A stretch of DNA of 37,463 nt from an uncultured bacterium (lineage in GTDB: Bacteria > Myxococcota_A > Bradymonadia > UBA7976 > VGTA01). Numbering within the stretch: position 1 is the first letter of the stretch; each line of letters opens with the position of its first letter. Of this stretch, positions 32,780-37,463 are shown piece after piece. The DNA is taken from positions 1 through 37,463 of the forward strand of contig CALSSE010000021.1 of assembly GCA_943788935.1 (NCBI GenBank), written 5' to 3'. A program made the translations under genes and the position numbers. The notes under the pieces were generated by a model. The model saw nothing but the letters and a program-made list of their open reading frames with translations, was not told the origin of the DNA and did no database searches.

Positions 32780-32993
32780 TGCCAACGGTAGGATCAAGCA
32801 ATGGACAAGCACCGAGGAGGCAGAGACCCTCTTTGATGATGTTCCACTGCTAGAGTTATGGTCGCTCTATCCACTCATTGGAGATATCTTACCCCAAGGC
32901 GCTTTGATCTTTATCTTGGTCGCGCTGTGGCAGCGTAGGCGATCTATCGTTGATGGAGACAGCAGAGATGAGCTTACTCCCAACGAAGCATAA
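32715..32993 (+). pseudogene. lnt: Out-of-frame 3' end of lnt
   Basis: In the +1 frame relative to the upstream part, this segment encodes RSIESRRMYLRATLTGVSA, a DANGRIKQW segment and the final hydrophobic helix (QGALIFILVALWQRR). Those are the expected C-terminal parts of Lnt. With a C5 instead of C6 run the joined protein would have about 562 residues. It overlaps the convergent tyrS end by 20 bp. The break is either a sequence error or a real inactivating or phase-variable slip. Confidence 0.85.
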
Positions 32994-34239
32994 AATACTT
33001 CTTCGAGCCCTTCTTGAGAATAAACAGGCGGTCTTCAATGGGGTTAAGCTCATCAAGTTTTAATTGCGAGTCGCTAATCTTCACACCATTGACGCTCACT
33101 CCGCCCCCTTTTATGAGCCGTCGAGCTTCGCCTTTCGATTGAGTCATCCCCACTGCGATCATCGCTTCGAGGAGTCCAGGCGCCTCTTCGGTTTTGGGGA
33201 GTTGACCCGTAGGGGCTTCTTGGAATACCTCTTCTAGTTCGTTAGCGCTCAGACTCGTCAAATCTCCACCAAATAAGGCCGCCGTTGAGCGCTCAACACG
33301 ATTGAGCGTCTCAGCCCCATGAACTCGGGTCGTCACATCTCGGGCGAGATATTTTTGAGCCTCTCTCAGGTGAGGCGTCTCGAGATGGGCTGAACGGAGA
33401 GTCTCATAATCTTCCTCGGTGCAGAGAGTGAAGAATTTAATGTACTGAAGCGCGTTCTCATCACTTTGGTTGAGCCAAAATTGATAGAACTTATAGGGTG
33501 ATGTCTTCTCTGGGCTTAACCACACCGCCCCATCGACAGTTTTGCCGAACTTCTCACCACTCGCATTGGTGACCAAAGGCATCACTACGCCGTGTACTTT
33601 CGCGTCAGCAGAGCGGCGGACCAGCTCGGTACCGGCGGTGATATTTCCCCACTGGTCGCTCCCTCCCATTTGTAGAGTACAGCCTTCGCTCCGATAGAGC
33701 TGCAGAAAGTCATAGGCCTGGAGGATCATATAACTGAACTCCGTGTAAGAGATCCCTCCAGCAGAGACTCGTCGCTTCACGGACTCTTTACCGAGCATAG
33801 CGCTCATTGGAAAGTGCTTACCAACATCTCTAAGCACCTCGATAAAGCTGAGTGGACCAAACCAGTCATAGTTGTTAACGAGCTTTGCGGGATTCTCTAT
33901 GCCATCGAACTTGAGAAACTTCGCCAAGAGCGCTCTGATGCCCTCTACGTTCCCTCGAAGCGTCTTTTCATCTAAGAGGTTACGCTCCTTCGATTTACCG
34001 CTCGGGTCACCGATCATCCCGGTCGCCCCACCGACTAAGCCGATAGGTGTATGGCCATATCGTTGGAGGTGAACGAGCGCCATAATCGGGAGGAGGCTGC
34101 CGACATGAAGACTATCTGAGGTAGGGTCAAATCCAATATAGGCAGTGACTGGCCCCTCGGAGAGATGAGCTTCTGCGCCCTCTGTTTGGTCAAATAATAG
34201 TCCCCGCCAGCGGAGCTCGTCTACGAGTGTGTTGGCCAT
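32974..34239 (-). CDS. tyrS: Tyrosyl-tRNA synthetase
   Basis: This 421-residue class I aminoacyl-tRNA synthetase is of normal bacterial length. The HIGH-equivalent is HVGS (45-48) after YIGFDPTSDSL, and the KMSKS-equivalent is KFGKT (230-234). The tyrosine pocket segments SYMILQAYDFLQLY and MGGSDQWGNI are present, and a C-terminal S4 RNA-binding domain (about 355-421, SKGEARRLIKGGGVSVNG) completes it. It charges tRNA-Tyr in the cytoplasm. AGGGAG precedes the ATG. No T-box leader was recognised upstream. It diverges from the HAD phosphatase gene. Confidence 0.97.
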   Translation of the reverse strand: MANTLVDELRWRGLLFDQTEGAEAHLSEGPVTAYIGFDPTSDSLHVGSLLPIMALVHLQRYGHTPIGLVGGATGMIGDPSGKSKERNLLDEKTLRGNVEGIRALLAKFLKFDGIENPAKLVNNYDWFGPLSFIEVLRDVGKHFPMSAMLGKESVKRRVSAGGISYTEFSYMILQAYDFLQLYRSEGCTLQMGGSDQWGNITAGTELVRRSADAKVHGVVMPLVTNASGEKFGKTVDGAVWLSPEKTSPYKFYQFWLNQSDENALQYIKFFTLCTEEDYETLRSAHLETPHLREAQKYLARDVTTRVHGAETLNRVERSTAALFGGDLTSLSANELEEVFQEAPTGQLPKTEEAPGLLEAMIAVGMTQSKGEARRLIKGGGVSVNGVKISDSQLKLDELNPIEDRLFILKKGSKKYFMLRWE

Positions 34240-34295
34240 AAAGGTCTCCCTATAAAGGTCGATGAGATGGTAAGGTTAGCCCCTCTCAGTTTTTT

Positions 34296-34321
34296 GATAC
34301 CATGATCAGATACCATGATCA
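34296..34321. repeat. 13-bp perfect direct repeat in tyrS upstream region
   Basis: GATACCATGATCA occurs twice back to back, at 34296 and 34309, about 57 bp upstream of the tyrS ATG and 135 bp before the divergent HAD gene. TGATCA inside the unit is itself palindromic. It could be a minimal member of the tandem-repeat set or a paired protein-binding site. Confidence 0.75.
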
Positions 34322-34456
34322 CACAGGCAATCAATCCCAAAAATCAGATAACCTCAAAGACATATACCCGCTCACAGATACTCACTCAGAGAGATGTATC
34401 GAGACATGCACCATTCTTTGAGGCCCTTATGAACGCTCTTAAAGGAGAGGTAGACC

Positions 34457-35158
34457 ATGATAAAACGAGATAAAACACGTTTAGTTCCTACTCCGCTCAG
34501 CGATTATCAAGTTTATCTTTTTGACCTCGATGGAACACTCCTCGATACCGCCCCTGATATCGCTTATGCGGTTAATGAAGTCCGCCGCAGTGAGGGCTTC
34601 AAACCCTTGACAACAGAAAGGGTCAATGAGGCTATCGGTGGGGGAGCGAGAGCGTTGTTGAGGTCTTGCCTTCCTCCTATTCTCCACTCTCGACTCAAGG
34701 AGATGAGAGAGAGATTTGTCACCACTTACGCGGAGAACCTTTGCGTATTGACTCGACCTTTCCCTGACGCAGAGCGCTGCCTGAAGGTTCTTGGTGCGCG
34801 CTCGGAGGTCTCGATTGGACTCATCACCAACAAACCGACTAGATTCGCTGAACCTCTCCTCAAGGCGGTAGGCTGGGAGGGGCTCTTTGACCTCACACTT
34901 TTTGGTGATTCGCTGTCATCACGTAAACCTTCACCTGAGCCATTGCTCCATGCGCTAGAGGTCTTCAATAGAGAGAGAGGAGAGGCTGTGTCAGTCTCGA
35001 ACGCTCTGTATATTGGTGACACCGAGGTAGATCTCGCTTCGGCAAACGCTGCTTCTATTGACGTCGCGATCGTGAGTCATGGTAGAATCGCAGAGGACAT
35101 TAAAGTGATTCGAGGCGCACGATCGAGAGTGATTGACCTTAAAGATCTCTTTAGCTGA
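34457..35158 (+). CDS. gph: Phosphoglycolate phosphatase-like HAD hydrolase
   Basis: This 233-residue HAD protein has motif I LFDLDGTLLD (nucleophile D23, acid D25), a helical cap (residues 35-95), motif II in SIGLITNKPTR, the motif III Lys near SSRKPSPEPL, and motif IV YIGDTEVDL. This order and length fit phosphoglycolate phosphatase or a close sugar-phosphate phosphatase; the precise substrate is not set by sequence. GGAGAGG precedes the ATG. A 15-bp tandem repeat separates it from the downstream channel gene on the same strand. Confidence 0.85.
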   Translation: MIKRDKTRLVPTPLSDYQVYLFDLDGTLLDTAPDIAYAVNEVRRSEGFKPLTTERVNEAIGGGARALLRSCLPPILHSRLKEMRERFVTTYAENLCVLTRPFPDAERCLKVLGARSEVSIGLITNKPTRFAEPLLKAVGWEGLFDLTLFGDSLSSRKPSPEPLLHALEVFNRERGEAVSVSNALYIGDTEVDLASANAASIDVAIVSHGRIAEDIKVIRGARSRVIDLKDLFS

Positions 35159-35171
35159 GCGTGTCTAAGTG

Positions 35172-35246
35172 AGAGCGCAGTATCGTAGAGCGCAGTATCG
35201 TAGAACGCAGTATCGTAGAACGCAGTATCGTAGAACGCAGTATCGT
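35172..35246. repeat. 15-bp intergenic tandem repeat, 5 copies plus a decayed end
   Basis: AGAACGCAGTATCGT-type units begin at 35172, 35187, 35202, 35217 and 35232; the first two read AGAGCGCAGTATCGT. It begins 14 bp after the HAD stop codon and ends 36 bp before the channel ATG. The array is open in the channel's frame (as repeated QYRRT), but a good ribosome-binding site follows it, so it is treated as untranslated. Confidence 0.95.
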
Positions 35247-35282
35247 AGATCGCTTTACGAAAGACTTGAAGACGAGGGGACC

Positions 35283-36389
35283 ATGGCCAAAAGCAAGAGA
35301 TCGCGGGCGAAGAAGTCAAAAAAAAGTCCAAGGCAGATTATCTCTCAAGAGGTTGAGGTGATTCCCAAAGAGCAGATAGTAGAGAGCGAGATATCAATAT
35401 CCTCAGCGGTGAAGAGGCGCTCGATGTTCACGGGAGCTCTCTTACGATTTATGCGCCGCTCTCGATCGGAGGAGGACTCGTCTTCAAACACACGAGATGT
35501 GTCCCCTGAGAATGTGAAGGGGGTGGTTCACAACTTGAGACGATATGTTCAAGAGAACCGAGAGCAGTTTTATGGCTTGTGGGACTATCTCATTATTATT
35601 GTGTCGTTGGTCTCGGTGGGGATGATTTTTGTTCAACTCCTTGGCGTTGATGATGAGGAGTTTATCAAGTTACTTAGGCTCTTTGACCACACGATTTGTG
35701 GTCTATTCTTCTTGGACTTTTGCTTTCGCCTCTATTCGGCGACTTCTAAGAAAACTTACCTTAAGTGGGGATGGATTGACCTGATCGCGAGTATCCCCAT
35801 GTTAGAGGAGTTGCGCTGGGGCAGACTCTTTAGGCTCTTACGGATCATGCGGGCGGTCCGAGGGGCAATGAGGGGACATAAGAAGATAGGACGCAAGGTA
35901 CAAGACCCTTTCATCTCGGTGCTGATCATCTCTTTCTTGAGCATATTTTTAGGCGCCCTAAGTGTGCTCTATTTAGAGTCAGGGGTTGAGGGTGCCAACA
36001 TTCATTCAGCCAGAGATGCGATCTGGTGGGCTTTTGTCACAGTCACCACTGTCGGCTATGGTGACTTTACCCCAGTGACTAATGAGGGCCGTTTAATCGC
36101 TATATTCTTAATGTCCACGGGGATCGGGATCTTTGGGATCTTCTCGGTTCAATGCACTCAATATATGATGCACTCAAAAGCGGAGAATGAGAACAATGAG
36201 CTGAAAGAGGTCAAAATCGAGCTCAGTCAGCTACGCCAAGAGATGGGTCAGCTCACCGCGCTCTTAAAGGAGCGATCTCAAGACATACCTCCTCATGAGA
36301 TCAATGAAGAGCAGCTGTCACTCAGAGAGACCCCCAAAGAGACACCCAAAGAAACACCTAAAGAGACACCGAAAGAGGAGCTGTTATAA
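35283..36389 (+). CDS. Six-TM voltage-gated-type potassium channel
   Basis: This 368-residue membrane protein has a very basic N-terminus (KSKRSRAKKSKKS). It then has S1 (YLIIIVSLVSVGMIFVQLL), S2, S3 (WIDLIASIPML), and an Arg-rich S4 (GRLFRLLRIMRAVRGAMRG) typical of voltage sensors. S5, the pore with selectivity filter TVGYGD (256-261) and S6 follow. The C-terminal tail is a probable coiled coil (ELKEVKIELSQLRQEMGQLTALL region) ending in four KETP repeats. It conducts K+ across the inner membrane. ATG at 35283 is chosen because GAGGGG directly precedes it; the upstream in-frame GTG would translate the tandem repeat. It ends 6 bp before the convergent topB. Confidence 0.9.
   Translation: MAKSKRSRAKKSKKSPRQIISQEVEVIPKEQIVESEISISSAVKRRSMFTGALLRFMRRSRSEEDSSSNTRDVSPENVKGVVHNLRRYVQENREQFYGLWDYLIIIVSLVSVGMIFVQLLGVDDEEFIKLLRLFDHTICGLFFLDFCFRLYSATSKKTYLKWGWIDLIASIPMLEELRWGRLFRLLRIMRAVRGAMRGHKKIGRKVQDPFISVLIISFLSIFLGALSVLYLESGVEGANIHSARDAIWWAFVTVTTVGYGDFTPVTNEGRLIAIFLMSTGIGIFGIFSVQCTQYMMHSKAENENNELKEVKIELSQLRQEMGQLTALLKERSQDIPPHEINEEQLSLRETPKETPKETPKETPKEELL
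36327..36374. repeat. 12-bp coding repeat (KETP x4) at the channel C-terminus
   Basis: Four 12-bp units encoding Glu-Thr-Pro-Lys begin at 36327, 36339, 36351 and 36363, with silent differences between copies. The repeat makes a charged tail in the last 20 residues of the channel. Confidence 0.9.
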
Positions 36390-36395
36390 ATGAGC

Positions 36396-37463
36396 TTATG
36401 ACTTTGATGAGCTCCATGGTCTCTTGGCGCGTTGTGCTGTACTTGAGCTTGGACGACGCGTTTTACTCTTATGTTTTCCTCTCTTTGGGGTCGTTCCTCT
36501 TTTTGAAGTCGCTTTTTTCGGTTGATTCTCTACCCACTTGAGCCCTCCATCAGCGGTGAGCTCTAGTCGATACTTCTTTTGATCGACCTCATGAAAGAGC
36601 CTAGATTGACGCCTGACGCAGAGTCGAGCGGCCTCCTCTTCGGGGATCAGGACACCATTCATCTCAAAGCTGATCACGAAGTGACAACCTTCACGCCAAC
36701 GGTCACAGCCCCATGCCTGTCTGCCTCTAATGATGGCGCCTGTTTTACACTGGGGACAACGCTTACCAATAACTACGTTTAAGTCTTGTTTAGGCGGTTT
36801 GGATCCTGCTGACGACCTCGATGATTGACCAGAGACGCTCGCTCTCCAACTCCCCACGCTTGACCCTTCATTAGATCCCGATGAGTTCGCCGATGATGAG
36901 TTCGCCGATGATGAGTTCGCCGATGATGAGTTCGCCGGTCGAGACGACTGTCGACGAGTGGCAGTACGCCCTCTCTTCGAGTTGGGGCGCTCGGGTACGT
37001 GAATACGTGGCCCGTTAGGCAGGCGCTGGGCGAGTTCAGTGACCCATGAGCGGATGTGGGCGATAAAGACATTGGGGTCCTCTCGACCCTCAGCGATCGA
37101 TTGTAAACGCCTCTCCCACTCAGCGGTGAGCTCGGGCTCTAGCAAGGCAGGGGTATTGATCGAGGTCACTAGGTTAACACCCGCTTCAGTGGGCGCTAAG
37201 GTCTTTTTAGTGCGAGTGATGTAACCCCTCCTAAGGAGAGTGTCGAGTATGCTCGCTCGGGTAGCAGGAGTGCCTAGACCTCCTCCTTTCATCGCTGCCC
37301 TCAAGGCCTCATCTTCTATTCGCTTACCGGCGTGCTCCATCGCTCCTAAGAGAGTAGCATCGCTGTAGGGCTTGGGAGCTTGGGTCTGTTTCTCAAGCGC
37401 CTGCGCTTCTATGGCTCGCGCAGGTGTACCGACTGGCACAAAAGGCAGCATCTCACGTTGGTT
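36396..37463 (-). CDS. topB: DNA topoisomerase III (TopB)-type C-terminal part, 5' truncated by window edge
   Basis: About 355 residues of a type IA topoisomerase are visible; the N-terminal part, including the catalytic Tyr, lies beyond the window. The segment PYSDATLLGAMEHAGKRIEDE and GLGTPATRASILDTLLRRGYI are typical of TopB around the end of the core. A Ser/Asn/Arg-rich linker (with ANSSS repeats) leads to a zinc-ribbon-like C-terminus, CPQC...CDRWREGC, and a Lys/Arg/Ser-rich tail suited to DNA binding. The frame is open to base 37463. Type IA enzymes relax or decatenate DNA through single-strand passage. A TopA-like assignment is possible but the motif order favours TopB. Confidence 0.88.
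   Translation of the reverse strand, partial: NQREMLPFVPVGTPARAIEAQALEKQTQAPKPYSDATLLGAMEHAGKRIEDEALRAAMKGGGLGTPATRASILDTLLRRGYITRTKKTLAPTEAGVNLVTSINTPALLEPELTAEWERRLQSIAEGREDPNVFIAHIRSWVTELAQRLPNGPRIHVPERPNSKRGRTATRRQSSRPANSSSANSSSANSSSANSSGSNEGSSVGSWRASVSGQSSRSSAGSKPPKQDLNVVIGKRCPQCKTGAIIRGRQAWGCDRWREGCHFVISFEMNGVLIPEEEAARLCVRRQSRLFHEVDQKKYRLELTADGGLKWVENQPKKATSKRGTTPKRGKHKSKTRRPSSSTAQRAKRPWSSSKS
36881..36952. repeat. 15-bp coding repeat in topB linker, 4 copies plus a partial
   Basis: The unit ATGAGTTCGCCGATG (plus strand) is perfect at 36881, 36896, 36911 and 36926, with a partial at 36941. On the coding strand it gives repeated Ala-Asn-Ser-Ser-Ser in the linker before the zinc ribbon. 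Confidence 0.93.

Overview
This window looks like chromosome of a Gram-negative bacterium with a compact genome and roughly balanced base composition. Outer-membrane and periplasmic functions are present: an RND efflux pump, an apolipoprotein N-acyltransferase and two lipobox-bearing lipoproteins. One lipoprotein carries a long AGE-type pentapeptide tract and the other a Gly/Met-rich, Cys-rich ectodomain. That style of lipoprotein is one I associate with Myxococcota/Bradymonadota-type (former Deltaproteobacteria) bacteria. The taxonomic guess is an inference and is weak.

Layout. (1) 1-2452 (+) is the 3' part of an RND-family transporter. (2) 2447-10685 (-) is a co-oriented block: a NarL-type response regulator, an 805-residue helical-repeat-like protein with an internal duplication, a MoxR/dynein-type AAA ATPase with a BRCT-like N-terminus, a von Willebrand A protein that also carries an HEAAH zinc-peptidase motif, and an HD-like protein. 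The AAA and VWA genes are directly abutted. This block is the best candidate here for a poorly described system. (3) 10815-15536 holds an aspartoacylase/AstE-like metallohydrolase (+), a tyrosine recombinase (-), an unrecognised 324-residue protein (-) and the pentapeptide lipoprotein (-). (4) 15891-20202 is an aerobic benzoyl-CoA (box) module: boxC-boxB (-) diverging from the XRE/shikimate-kinase-like regulator boxR (+). Between them are two near-identical 14-bp palindromes exactly 30 bp apart and plausible promoters facing both ways. boxA and a benzoate-CoA ligase are not in the window. (5) 20199-24700 holds a small unknown protein (-), a methyltransferase with a regulatory domain, the Cys-rich lipoprotein and an HD-family dNTP/nucleotide hydrolase (all +). 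(6) 24789-30023 (-) is the conserved prkA-yeaH(DUF444)-spoVR stress cluster, with a DUF2288-like gene inserted after prkA. (7) 30269-37463 holds a diacylglycerol-kinase-family lipid kinase, lnt (broken by one extra C in a C6 run), tyrS, a phosphoglycolate-phosphatase-like HAD protein, a six-TM potassium channel, and the 3' part of topB running off the end.

A striking background feature is that most of the longer spaces between genes contain short perfect or near-perfect tandem repeats of 10, 11, 13, 15 or 16 bp in 2-5 copies. Different spaces use unrelated unit sequences. The same expansion style appears in frame inside three genes (AGE pentapeptides, KETP tail, ANSSS linker). No rRNA, tRNA, CRISPR array or insertion sequence was recognised. 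I found no convincing classical intrinsic terminator, although one 30-bp AT-rich perfect palindrome follows boxB.
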